Shown in pieces: positions 8,540 through 17,100 of a stretch of DNA of 34,844 bases. Both the position numbers and the translations under genes were made by a program. Every line of letters starts with the position of its first letter. The stretch's first letter is position 1. The notes under the pieces are model-generated. The model was not told the origin of the DNA, searched no databases, and saw only the letters and a program-made list of their open reading frames with translations. The stretch comes from Terriglobia bacterium (lineage in GTDB: Bacteria; Acidobacteriota; Terriglobia; Bryobacterales; Bryobacteraceae): the NCBI GenBank assembly GCA_021324185.1, contig JAJPJN010000064.1:1-34844 (forward strand), written 5' to 3'.

Positions 8540-8832
8540 TTTCGAGCCTCGCGGGACAATTCGCGGAGAATTTGGATCAGGCCGGCAATCATACCGGCCA
8601 TGATGCCAATGGCGATCAGCCAGCTCTTATGCAGGTAATGGTTTGCAAACGCGCCCAGGATGTAGCCGGCGAAGACGGAAGCGGGCAGCGTGAGGGCCAG
8701 GGACAGGTATTTGCCCAGCCAGATCAGCGGGTTAGCAGGCCGCTGGCTGCTCTTATTGCTGCCCGGCAACGCCGGCGGGGGACCCGGGGAATCCCGTTTG
8801 GAAGACCGAGTCTCGCGCCCGTTGCCAAGCAT
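8536..8832 (-). CDS. atpZ: AtpZ/AtpI-family protein at the head of the F0 operon
   Basis: This is a small protein with a polar, proline- and serine-rich N-terminus (about 35 residues) and two hydrophobic helices joined by a short loop. The segments LTLPASVFAGYILGAF and LIAIGIMAGMIAGLIQILREL match the two-helix AtpZ pattern, seen in proteins thought to help F0 assembly or cation uptake. It overlaps atpI by 4 bases and is the first gene of the atp transcript. The frame extends five codons upstream to a TTG at 8847; I preferred the first ATG at 8832. Neither start has a strong ribosome site. It sits downstream of a long leader. Confidence 0.78.
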   Translation of the reverse strand: MLGNGRETRSSKRDSPGPPPALPGSNKSSQRPANPLIWLGKYLSLALTLPASVFAGYILGAFANHYLHKSWLIAIGIMAGMIAGLIQILRELSREARK

Positions 8833-8847
8833 ACGATTCAAAGCCAA

Positions 8848-9181
8848 AATGGGTTCGCTTTTTCAAATCGGGTGCGCAGAGCTATAACGAAACAAGGATA
8901 TCTTGCTTTTCGACTCCTTTGTGGCGAGAAATTGCCCGAAGAATCGCGTTAAGGGTGTGTAGCCACCGCCGGCCGCCGTCCCGCGAAGTTGCACGGCAGC
9001 TTTACCCGTGTGCCAGTCCTTTCCGCCCCGGTTCAAACATGTCCAGCATTTCGTCTCCCGAATTCATGCCGAAAAGCTTCGGGATACAGCAAGAGAAACT
9101 GCTGATAAACTCACCGCGGGCTCACACTGCTACAGCTCGCGACTCCGGGTATCTGACGCCGTTACTCGGTTTTGCTTCAAA
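8848..9181 (-). other. Intergenic stretch: long leader of the atp operon, no convincing gene
   Basis: These 334 bases separate the preceding minus-strand gene from atpZ. Read on the minus strand, they contain a 15-codon ORF (9049-9002) with GGGAG before its ATG, followed by a hairpin CACGG/CCGTG (9-base loop) and a second hairpin GGTG/CACC. I do not recognise a known riboswitch consensus. The rest holds no clear promoter or gene. It could be an untranslated leader with attenuation, or simply spacer. Confidence 0.3.
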
Positions 9182-9790
9182 TTAGGGCGTAATCTGCTTG
9201 ACGACCTTGCCTTGCTCGTCAAGAAATGCAAGACTGGCGGCGCCATCCTTCGAAACCTGCATAATGATCCGCTTTCTGCCTTGCAGATCCATTAGAGCCA
9301 CTGATGCCATACCGGCCGCATCACGGCCGGCCCAGACGCGATGTTGGACACGGCCTTCTGAAATTCCGTTTACAAGCAGCCCCGCGAAACGGTCGTGAAT
9401 ATCATCGACGCCTGCTACTTGGACGATCTGTCCGGGCGCGCCATACTTGTCAAAAGATAAGCTGCCGCCGGAATCAACAACCTCGCCCTTGCTGTCCTTA
9501 TGTCCAGCGAAAACGAGCCCCCCGTTTTCCGTGCCCTCGTTGTTGTAGAAGAGCATCCCAGCGTACGGCCTCGGGTACGTCTTTTCTTTGTTATGCACAA
9601 TTAGTCCAGGAAATTCGGCGCCATCTGAAATGATCATCCGTACCGTCCCATTTGGCTCGACCACATTAATGCGGTGAACCGTGATCTGGTCGAATGCTGA
9701 AGAGTTGGGACTGGTCGTCCGGCCCACGAGCATTCCTGCGAGTGCGGTTGTTACTGCCAAAGAGTACGCGAAAAGAACTGGCCGAGTCAC
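9182..9790 (-). CDS. Membrane-anchored or exported protein of unknown function
   Basis: The 202-residue protein has an N-terminal hydrophobic segment (about residues 4-24) that may be a signal anchor, then a soluble beta-rich domain. The soluble part begins with ITVHRINVVEPNGTVRMIIS, continues through GLIVHNKE and AGMLFYNNEGTENGGL, and closes with DLQGRKRIIMQVSKDGAASL. The G-x-x-R-x-I pattern occurs near both ends, so it may be built from repeated strand units. Similar proteins are, from memory, common hypothetical proteins in soil bacteria; I know no function. The start is GTG with GGAGG 9 bases upstream, which settles it. It lies 391 bases or less from the atp operon but shows no functional link. 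Confidence 0.72.
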   Translation of the reverse strand: MTRPVLFAYSLAVTTALAGMLVGRTTSPNSSAFDQITVHRINVVEPNGTVRMIISDGAEFPGLIVHNKEKTYPRPYAGMLFYNNEGTENGGLVFAGHKDSKGEVVDSGGSLSFDKYGAPGQIVQVAGVDDIHDRFAGLLVNGISEGRVQHRVWAGRDAAGMASVALMDLQGRKRIIMQVSKDGAASLAFLDEQGKVVKQITP

Positions 9791-9949
9791 GATATTTCGC
9801 CTCCATAAGACAGTCTAGGTTCCGCAACCGGCGCCAGGCGGATGCTTCACTAGTTTGCCGCACCTTATTCCGGACAAGGTACATTCGGCACTCGCTGGCG
9901 CAAGCTGGAAAAGGTAAGTTAAATGGCAACATCTAAGGAGAAGACCATT

Positions 9950-10750
9950 ATGCGCCGATGCAACATTCTGAGCTTGGCTCGTACGGCTATTGCCGGCGCG
10001 TTCGTCGTGGCAAGCGTTCTCGGTGGGGAAAAAGCGGCCTTACAAACCAAAACGGACCCTGCGAGCCTTCCGGCGTTCAGCGTCGTTTCCGTCAGACCAG
10101 TTAAGCCTTTTGCGCGTGAGCCAATTGATTTCCGAGTTCAGCCCGGTGGCAGGATCACGGCGACCAATTTGACTTTGGACATCATCATACGAGAGGCGTT
10201 CGGGGTTAAGGGCTACCAAATCGGCGGTGGCCCGCATTGGTTATCCAGCGACCGGTTCGACATTGAAGCCAATGCCGATGACGACCCGCCACGCAAAGTT
10301 CTCCTGCAGATGTTACAGCGTATGCTGGCTGACCGATGTCAACTGAGATATCACTGGCAGACAAAGCAAGTGGATGTGTATGCGCTCGTATTAGCCAAAG
10401 GCCAACCCAAGCTCAAGCCCTCCACTGCCGATCGGTCGTTTGTGCGCTTAATTCGAAACACCCCGGCCGATCAAGTTGGAGTGAGCTATACAGTCGAGGC
10501 GCAAAGAGCATCCATGTCCCTGTTTGCGGCACGGCTGGGTGAGATTGAGTTGGGGCGCCCAGTGGTAGATCGAACTGGACTGAAAGGAGATTTCGATTTC
10601 AGCCTGAGTTATTCCGAACCTGATGATCCCGATTCCGGCCCGCAAATTTTTACTGCCATCCGTGAACAGCTCGGTCTGAAACTTAAGGCCGAAAAAGGCG
10701 AGATTCCGATATTAACCATCGATCACATCGAGAAGCCATCGGAGAATTGA
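9950..10750 (+). CDS. TIGR03435 family soil-associated exported protein
   Basis: This is a 266-residue exported protein of the TIGR03435 family, which is strongly expanded in Solibacter and other Acidobacteria. Its function is not known. A signal peptide spans about residues 1-26 (hydrophobic core AGAFVVASVLGG). The family landmarks follow in order: FSVVSVRPVKP, a PGGRITATNLTLDIIIREAF block, GGGPHWLSSDRFDIEA, MLQRMLADRCQLRYHWQTK, VYALVLAKGQPKL, and a C-terminal RTGLKGDFDFSLSY with GLKLKAEKG. An upstream in-frame ATG at 9923 exists. I chose 9950 because AAGGAG lies exactly 9 bases before it and the signal peptide then begins with MRRC. It stands alone, facing the convergent NmrA-like gene. Confidence 0.85.
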   Translation: MRRCNILSLARTAIAGAFVVASVLGGEKAALQTKTDPASLPAFSVVSVRPVKPFAREPIDFRVQPGGRITATNLTLDIIIREAFGVKGYQIGGGPHWLSSDRFDIEANADDDPPRKVLLQMLQRMLADRCQLRYHWQTKQVDVYALVLAKGQPKLKPSTADRSFVRLIRNTPADQVGVSYTVEAQRASMSLFAARLGEIELGRPVVDRTGLKGDFDFSLSYSEPDDPDSGPQIFTAIREQLGLKLKAEKGEIPILTIDHIEKPSEN

Positions 10751-10826
10751 TTTTGCCCTCCGGTTTCACGAGTGAGAACTCGACACCTGTTCCTGCCGGC
10801 AACACGCGTTTTGTCTTTAGCCCGGT

Positions 10827-11705
10827 TTAGCCGCCTGCGCCCTGAGCGGCCGGCCGGCTCCAGTGTTGTTCCAGCCAGCGGTTGAAGCTGGTGAGTGGCG
10901 GATAGTTTTGACGCACGCCGGCAATGTCCACGTTATAGCCGTTACTTTCAAACCAGCGATACATGATTGTCATCTCGTGCCCGGCTCGTCGTTCGAACTG
11001 ATCCCAGGGCACTTGTTGATAACGAACCTCGCGGCCGGAAGCGCGGCTTAGAGCTTGCGCGATCTCTGTCATCGACAATTCATCGCCCGCCAGTTCAAAG
11101 GCGCGGTTGTGCCAGTGGCCCGGATGTTCGAACGCGAGCGCGACAAAGGCGCCGATATCGGCCACAGCGATCATTTGCAGACGCGTTTGCGGGCTCAGCG
11201 GCAGCATAATTGCGCCGCTCTCAATCCCATTGCGCATCATCAGCCAGTTCTCCATGAAGAAGACCGGCCGGACGATGGTATACGGCATGCCGAGACGGCG
11301 AATGTGCTCCTCAATTTTTCCCTTGCTCTCGAAATGCGGGATGCCCGACTTCAGATCCGCCCCGGCCACGGAACTGTAGACAAAATGGCCTACCTGCTGC
11401 CGGTCGGCGGCGTCGGCAAATGCGATGCCCTGGCGAACCTCATTCTCCGCGCCGACTTGCCAGGCTTGCACGGAGTAGGCGCCGTCGGCTCCGTCCAATG
11501 CACGCCGCAGCGACGGTGCATCGTCAAAATCACCGCGAACGATTTCGACGCCGTGTCCATCCAAAGCGCGTGCTTCCGGTTTTTCAGGATTGCGCAGCAG
11601 CGCGCGGATTGCGAAGTCACGCTGTTTGAGGTGACGAAATGCCGCGCCGCCTTGGTGCCCTGTGGCGCCGGTGACCACAATTGTTCGATCTTTGTTTGCT
11701 GCCAT
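10827..11705 (-). CDS. NmrA-like NAD(P)-binding reductase/regulator
   Basis: This is an atypical short-chain dehydrogenase of the NmrA/HSCARG group, 292 residues. The Rossmann dinucleotide-binding motif is GATGHQGG at residues 13-20. RALLRNPEKPEARAL follows, where NADP-preferring members carry arginines, then the GDFDD and FVYSSVAG segments. The catalytic YxxxK of classical dehydrogenases is replaced by HFESKGKIEEH, as usual in NmrA proteins, which often act as redox sensors or quinone reductases. A GAGGA ribosome site lies 6 bases before the ATG. Neighbours on both sides are on other transcripts or unrelated, so the substrate cannot be inferred. Confidence 0.85.
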   Translation of the reverse strand: MAANKDRTIVVTGATGHQGGAAFRHLKQRDFAIRALLRNPEKPEARALDGHGVEIVRGDFDDAPSLRRALDGADGAYSVQAWQVGAENEVRQGIAFADAADRQQVGHFVYSSVAGADLKSGIPHFESKGKIEEHIRRLGMPYTIVRPVFFMENWLMMRNGIESGAIMLPLSPQTRLQMIAVADIGAFVALAFEHPGHWHNRAFELAGDELSMTEIAQALSRASGREVRYQQVPWDQFERRAGHEMTIMYRWFESNGYNVDIAGVRQNYPPLTSFNRWLEQHWSRPAAQGAGG

Positions 11706-11755
11706 CGCTTGTCCTCTGTCGTGGTGGATGCAAGCAGGCAGGCCGTGGCTGCAAA

Positions 11756-12211
11756 TTAACTTGCTGGCGTGAGCTTTTTCTTCACAATTTCGCTCAGTTG
11801 CCTTCCTTCCACACGCTTGCCGGTCAGGCGGGCCTGCGCCGCTTTCATTACGGCGCCCATCTGCTTTGAGGAAGTCGCGCCGGTTTCCGAAATTGCGGCG
11901 GCTACGGCTTCTTCCATCTCTTCGGTGGATGCGGTGGCCGGCAGGTAGCTTTCGATAACACGGATTTCGGCCTCCTCTAATGCCGCAAGCTCCTCGCGAC
12001 CACCTTTGCGGAACATCTCAGCGGACTCGCGGCGCTGTTTGATGAGAGTGTTCATGACTTGCATTTCGGTAGCTTCATCAAGCGGCTTCATGGAGTCCAC
12101 TTCGTGCTTTTTCAGAGCAGTCTTGATCATGCGCAATGCGCCGAGCCGCGCCTCCTCTTTCGCCTTCATGGCTTCCACCATGTCTTTCTGAATTTTGTCG
12201 AGTAGAGGCAT
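11756..12211 (-). CDS. GatB/YqeY domain-containing protein
   Basis: This 151-residue protein is a full-length YqeY: an all-helical domain shared with the C-terminus of GatB, the tRNA-dependent amidotransferase subunit. It begins with LLDKIQKDMVEAMKAKEEAR and contains ALRMIKTALKKHEVD, KQRRESAEMFRKGGREEL and the closing ISETGATSSKQMGAVMKA. The role of free-standing YqeY is unclear, though binding to tRNA or an amidotransferase is often proposed. The frame is open for 47 more codons upstream, but that extension would overlap the divergent neighbour and lacks family similarity. The ATG at 12211 gives the conserved N-terminus. Only 49 bases separate it from the divergent MetX-like gene, so both promoters must be packed there. 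Confidence 0.9.
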   Translation of the reverse strand: MPLLDKIQKDMVEAMKAKEEARLGALRMIKTALKKHEVDSMKPLDEATEMQVMNTLIKQRRESAEMFRKGGREELAALEEAEIRVIESYLPATASTEEMEEAVAAAISETGATSSKQMGAVMKAAQARLTGKRVEGRQLSEIVKKKLTPAS

Positions 12212-12260
12212 CGCACGAATTGTACACAGATGCCGGCGCGAATTTTGAATAATAACGTCT

Positions 12261-13328
12261 ATGACGAAGATGCGAATCGCCTGGGCAGCACTGGTTGTGG
12301 GAATGATGGCGGGAACGGCGCGGGCGCAAAACCCGCAGCCTGGCGATTTCACAATCGCGAATTTTCGCTTCGCCGATGGCGAAACGCTGCCGGCTCTGAG
12401 GCTGCACTACATGACTTTGGGAGAGCCGAAACGGGATGCCTCCGGCCACGTGAACAACGCCGTCCTGATTCTGCACGGCACGGGCGGCAGCGGCCGGCAA
12501 TTTCTCGCACCGCAGTTCCGGGATGTGCTGTTGCGCACCGGAGGGCTGCTGGATCCGGCGAAATACTACATCATCCTTCCCGATGATATTGGCCATGGCG
12601 GCTCGTCCAAACCCAGCGACGGCCTGCGCGGCCAGTTCCCGCACTTCGGCTATCACGCCATGGTTTCAGCCGAATACCGGCTCGTCACCGTATGTTTGCA
12701 TTTGGATCACCTGCGATTAATCGTGGGTACGTCCATGGGCTGTATGCACTCGTGGATGTGGGGCGAACGCAGCCCGGATTTTATGGACGCGCTGATGCCG
12801 CTCGCGTGCTTGCCGGAGCCAATCGCCGGCAGAAACCGCATCTGGCGCAAAATGCTGATGGATTCGATTACTAACGATCCGGAGTGGAACCAGGGCAATT
12901 ATCAGGAGCAGCCGCGCGGATTAACGGGCGCCATCTACATGCTCATCCTGGCGGGCAGCGCTCCCATTCAGATGCAGAAAGAAGCGCCGACGCCGGATGC
13001 CGCCGACGCGCTGTTGGCGCGCCAGGTGGAGCAGCGCAGAAAGTCGACCGATGCCAACGACTTGTTGTATGCCGTAGCCTCCTCACGCGATTACGATCCG
13101 TCGAAAGATCTGGAAAAAATCAAGGCGCCGGTAATGTACATCAACTCGGCCGATGATTTCATCAATCCTCCGGAACTGGGCATCGCGCCGCGAGATATCC
13201 GGCGAGTGAAACACGGGCGCTTCGTTCTCATTCCGGCCAGCGATGCAACACACGGGCACGGAACGCATACCTACGCTGCCATCTGGCAGCAGTATCTGGC
13301 GGAGTTGCTGCAGGAGTCAGCGCATTGA
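12261..13328 (+). CDS. Secreted alpha/beta hydrolase, homoserine O-acetyltransferase (MetX)-like
   Basis: This 355-residue protein has a signal peptide (about residues 1-22, ending in TARAQ) followed by an alpha/beta hydrolase domain of the MetX type. The oxyanion strand is LILHGTGGSG, the nucleophile elbow GTSMG places the serine at S158, an aspartate lies in INSADDF near residue 297, and the histidine is in HGHGTHTYA near residue 332. MetX enzymes themselves are cytoplasmic, so an exported relative probably acts as an esterase or acyltransferase on another substrate. The start may be ATG 12261 or 12270 (MRIAWAALV); neither has a clear ribosome site. No methionine-pathway genes are nearby. 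It converges on the lipoprotein-like gene, with 7 bases between the stops. Confidence 0.82.
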   Translation: MTKMRIAWAALVVGMMAGTARAQNPQPGDFTIANFRFADGETLPALRLHYMTLGEPKRDASGHVNNAVLILHGTGGSGRQFLAPQFRDVLLRTGGLLDPAKYYIILPDDIGHGGSSKPSDGLRGQFPHFGYHAMVSAEYRLVTVCLHLDHLRLIVGTSMGCMHSWMWGERSPDFMDALMPLACLPEPIAGRNRIWRKMLMDSITNDPEWNQGNYQEQPRGLTGAIYMLILAGSAPIQMQKEAPTPDAADALLARQVEQRRKSTDANDLLYAVASSRDYDPSKDLEKIKAPVMYINSADDFINPPELGIAPRDIRRVKHGRFVLIPASDATHGHGTHTYAAIWQQYLAELLQESAH

Positions 13329-13335
13329 GGCCTGC

Positions 13336-13935
13336 TCAGCGCGCCGGCATCTCCTGTGGGGTGCAGGGCGGGCCGATAGCGGGATTGCCGGATTCGTAGT
13401 AGTAGCCGTGCCACAGCAGCGTGCTTTGGAGCGGGGTGCCGCTCCAGACGGTGAGGTGAACGCCGTTATCGGCGCTGCAGGCGCGGAACATTTCGGGGTG
13501 GCCGTTCTGGTCAAGATCTGCTTGCGCAATATTGTTTGTATTCACGATGACAACCGGCGTCCCAACCACCGCAATCATGGGACTGAGCTTGGGAACGGGG
13601 TTCTGCGGCGTCACGTTGTAATTCGAAACCGTGGTGTCGACGTTTTGCGCAATCGGACACGGATCTTGCGAAACGTTGGTAACGGTGGCTTGCGTGAATG
13701 TCACAGGTAGTACCGGCGATATCAAAGTGACCACGCTTCCGTTTGTCAGATTTCCGTTCTGAATAGCGATACATGTGCGCGCGCTGGTACTGACTCCAAT
13801 GCCGATCCTGGGCGTATAGCTAGCGGGGTTCAACGCCATAGTCGAGGTGGTTGAAACGGTTTGCGCTCCCGGCCTTTTCTGGCTGCAGGCAGCGGCAGCC
13901 ACAAGCGCGAGAATGACGAGGCTGGCTCGGTTCAA
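13336..13935 (-). CDS. Putative lipoprotein of unknown function
   Basis: This is a 199-residue exported protein. The N-terminus has a hydrophobic stretch (residues 4-16) ending in AAAACS, a passable lipobox with C17. A threonine- and asparagine-rich beta-type domain follows, with phrases such as GSVVTLISPVLPVTFTQATV and PMIAVVGTPVVIVNTNNIAQ. Then comes a segment with DLDQNGHPEMFRACS, which resembles FG-GAP or calcium-loop language but is single. Five further cysteines lie in the mature part and could form disulfides. I do not recognise the family. The start is TTG, supported by AGGAGA 8-9 bases upstream. The gene is preceded by a perfect palindrome at 13989-14012. Confidence 0.65.
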   Translation of the reverse strand: MNRASLVILALVAAAACSQKRPGAQTVSTTSTMALNPASYTPRIGIGVSTSARTCIAIQNGNLTNGSVVTLISPVLPVTFTQATVTNVSQDPCPIAQNVDTTVSNYNVTPQNPVPKLSPMIAVVGTPVVIVNTNNIAQADLDQNGHPEMFRACSADNGVHLTVWSGTPLQSTLLWHGYYYESGNPAIGPPCTPQEMPAR

Positions 13936-13988
13936 TTGGTTGCTCTCCTGTTCGATAGATATTCTCGCTGGTTAGAGCGCGGGAAGCG

Positions 13989-14012
13989 GAAAACTCGCAC
14001 GCGCGAGTTTTC
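13989..14012. repeat. Perfect 24-base palindrome with 10-base arms
   Basis: GAAAACTCGC, a 4-base spacer and GCGAGTTTTC form an exact inverted repeat, 54 bases before the lipoprotein-like gene. The A-run and T-run flanks would let it act as a bidirectional intrinsic terminator. It lies between divergent genes, though, where no upstream transcript obviously needs ending. An operator or an attenuator in the 5' leader is the alternative. Confidence 0.6.
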
Positions 14013-14093
14013 TTGGTCGGGGCGGGGGAGCCCTGCAACCCCAACGAAGGAGCGGACGTCCAACGCGCTGTTATACTTTTGAGGAAACTCTGG

Positions 14094-14149
14094 AATTTGC
14101 GGGGCTCACGAGCCTTCAGGCGTAGCGTTGCTTCGCGCCACCGCAAATT
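14094..14149 (+). other. 56-base element with potential three-way-junction fold
   Basis: The ends AATTTGCGG (14094-14102) and CCGCAAATT (14141-14149) are perfect 9-base inverted arms. Inside them lie GGCT/AGCC closing a 4-base loop, and GGCG/CGCC closing a second arm that itself contains AGC/GCT. It sits 39 bases before the GTG start of the giant NHL/Ig protein. It could be a structured 5' leader or a dispersed palindromic repeat. No second copy is in the window. Confidence 0.4.
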
Positions 14150-14188
14150 GCGAGCGCTAAATCTGATCCGGGCGTTTCGCGCGAGTTA

Positions 14189-17100
14189 GTGAAATTGGGG
14201 CATTTTTTGGGAAAGAGTAAAATCTCTACAGTTTCTCTTTTTTGTCTTCTCGCCTGTATTGCTAACGCACAGAACTTCGTGACCGGCCAGGCTGCGCGAG
14301 CGGCTATCGGCCAGCCGAACTTCACGAGTGGACAGCCGGGAACGGCTGCAAACCTTGTGGGCGGCGCCAGCGGCGTCGCTTTCGACCCGAAGAATGGACT
14401 GCTTTGGGTGGCAGATTCCAATCGTCTGGCGGCGTTGCCCCAGAACAACCGTGTAGTGGCATTTCCGCTGAGCCAGATTCCGGCGCCGAACGCCGACCTG
14501 ACGCAGATGACCCCTCCGACATCCGCATGCGGGCTTTGCGGGTTTGGCGCCACAGTTGTTCTGGGCCAGCCGGATTTCATCACGAGCAATCCGGGGCGTG
14601 CCCAAACTGCTACGCCAGCGAATGGAAGCACCGCGGCAACCGGCAGCATGGAAACACCAACCGCGGTTGCGACCGATGGAAACTACCTGGCGGTTGCGGA
14701 TACGGATAATAATCGCGTTCTCATCTGGAACCCGGTTCCGACAAGCAATAATGCCGCGCCGAATATCGTACTCGGGCAGACGAACTTCACCAGCTTTCAG
14801 ACCCCTCAGCCGGTGAACGCGAATTCATTGCGCGGCCCGCAGGGAGTGTGGATACAGAACGGATCTCTGTTCGTCGCCGACACGCAGAACTATCGCATTC
14901 TCATCTGGAAGCAGATGCCGACCCAGAATAATCAGGCCGCCGATTTAGTGCTGGGGCAGGCGAGTTTCACGTCCGTTTATCAGCCGCCGATTACAACCGG
15001 CGCCAACTATCCTTCCACCACCGCGAGCTTGATGCTGAACCCGACTTCGGTCACCTCGGATGGCACACGGCTGTTCGTTGCGGATCTGGGCAACAATCGC
15101 GTGCTCATCTGGAACAACGCATTCGTGAACGGAAAACTTGCTTTAAGTAATGATCAGCCCGCCGATGTCGTGGTTGGGCAGCCGCTGTTGACTACCGCCG
15201 TGCCGAACTGGAGCGGCGCACTTTGCGGAGCCGCTGATAACAGCGCGCCCTGTGCTGCGACACTGGACTATCCGCGATTTGCGCTGTCTGACGGCACGCG
15301 GCTGTTCATTGCCGATGGCGGCAACGATCGCGTGCTGATCTACAACACGATTCCTACGCAAAACGGCGCCAAAGCCGATGAAGTTCTCGGCCAGGTGGAT
15401 TTTGTGACCGATCAGGTAAGCAGCGAAACCATCAGCATCACCAGCACCACAGTGGATAATACCGGCGGCGTCGATATAGTATCTTCCCCGACTTCGCTGG
15501 CTTTCGACGGGGTGAATTTATATGTCGCCGACCCGTTTAACCGGCGCGTTTTGGTCTTCACACCGGGAAATACTCCGCTGCCGCCAAAATCTGCTGTGAA
15601 TTGGGCTAGCGAGATTATCCGGCAAGAGGGACTGGTTACTTTTGCAGTAACTTCCGGCGGCGCGATTACTGCCAACGATACCGTAACAATCACAATTCAA
15701 GGGACTGCGTACACTTACACGATTGTCAAAGGCGACACGCTGGACACAATCGCGCAGGGAATTGCCAAAGTTATTAACAGCTCAAACTCAGGCGCAGGGG
15801 ATCCAAATGCCACGGCGCTATTTGCCGGCAACGGAACAGGCAGCGTCTATCTTTCTTCAAAAGCCACCAGTCTGGCTTTCGATTCCATCTCATTGGCGGC
15901 GAGTACTTCCAATACCGGCAACATTACGGCCACTACTTCGGGCTCTTATCTAAGTGCTGGAAATGCCGGAACAGGCGCGGCCGGCATGCTGGTAGAAATC
16001 GACGGCAGCAATCTTTCCGATAACACGGCGACCGCACCTCTGGCCGGCCAATTGCCGGTCTCACTCGGCGGTGTGGAAGTTTTTATGGATGGCTTGCCCT
16101 CGCCGGTGCTCAGTGTTTCGCCAACACAGATTATCAGCGAGATTCCATTTACATTTACGAACGGAAGTGACAATAACGGCAATTTCACCGGAAGCAGCGC
16201 ATTTACGGACCGGAATAGCACGAGTATCTATGTGCGCACGGTCCATAACGATGGATCCGTGACGATCACAAATGCCACGCCGATGTATATTGCGCCGGCG
16301 AATCCGGGCCTGTTCAGTGCCCCGGCTTATTCGGGCCAGCCGCGGCCCTACCCCGCGATTAACGCATATCATCAACCGGGGAACCCGACGGTAGTTGTAT
16401 CTGTGGACGGCACCGTGACGGCAGGGAACACAGCCAGTCTTACGATCGGATCGAACACATATACGTACACGGTTGTGTCGGGCGACAGCCTGCTTTCCAT
16501 CGCCCAAAATCTGGTGAACAAGATCAACAGCGCGCCGGACCCGAATGTAACGGCATCCTTGGGCGGCGCCTATCAACGCATTATTCTGACTGCCATCCAG
16601 CCCGGGCAGGCAGGAACCGGCATCGCAGTTTCAGCAACATCCAGCGCAGGCGCTACGGTGACGTTGACTCCCTATACAACCAAGACCTGCTGCGCCGTAA
16701 TTCCGGGCACCTTGATTACGCCCGTGAATCCTGCTGTCCCCGGCGAACTGATCAGCATCTCGGCCACCGGACTCGGAACCGTACAAGATACTAGCGGGCA
16801 CGTTCTTAGCGTCCCCACCGGGCAGCCATGGACAGGAACAACGCTGAACAGCGCAGTAAATGCCGTGACGGCGACGATGAACGGAGAAACGGCCCAGGTA
16901 ATTACCGCCGGTTTGACGCCGGGCGGATACGGTATGTACAGCATTCAGATGGTTGTGCCGAGCGATTTGCCGAATAATCCAACCACTCAGTTGTATGTAG
17001 CGCAAAACGCATTTCTGAGTAACACGGTCACCATCGCCGTTGGCCCGGCAAATCCAATCGGCAACTCTACCGCTTCCCCGATTGCGATGAGCATCGATTA

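Noticed and set aside
8350-8952. Plus-strand open frame of 200 codons over atpI and atpZ
   Set aside because: It is antisense to two genes with clear membrane-protein sense and has no family features.
8941-9020. c-di-GMP or cobalamin riboswitch in the atp leader
   Set aside because: The stems do not show the conserved GEMM or B12-box sequences.
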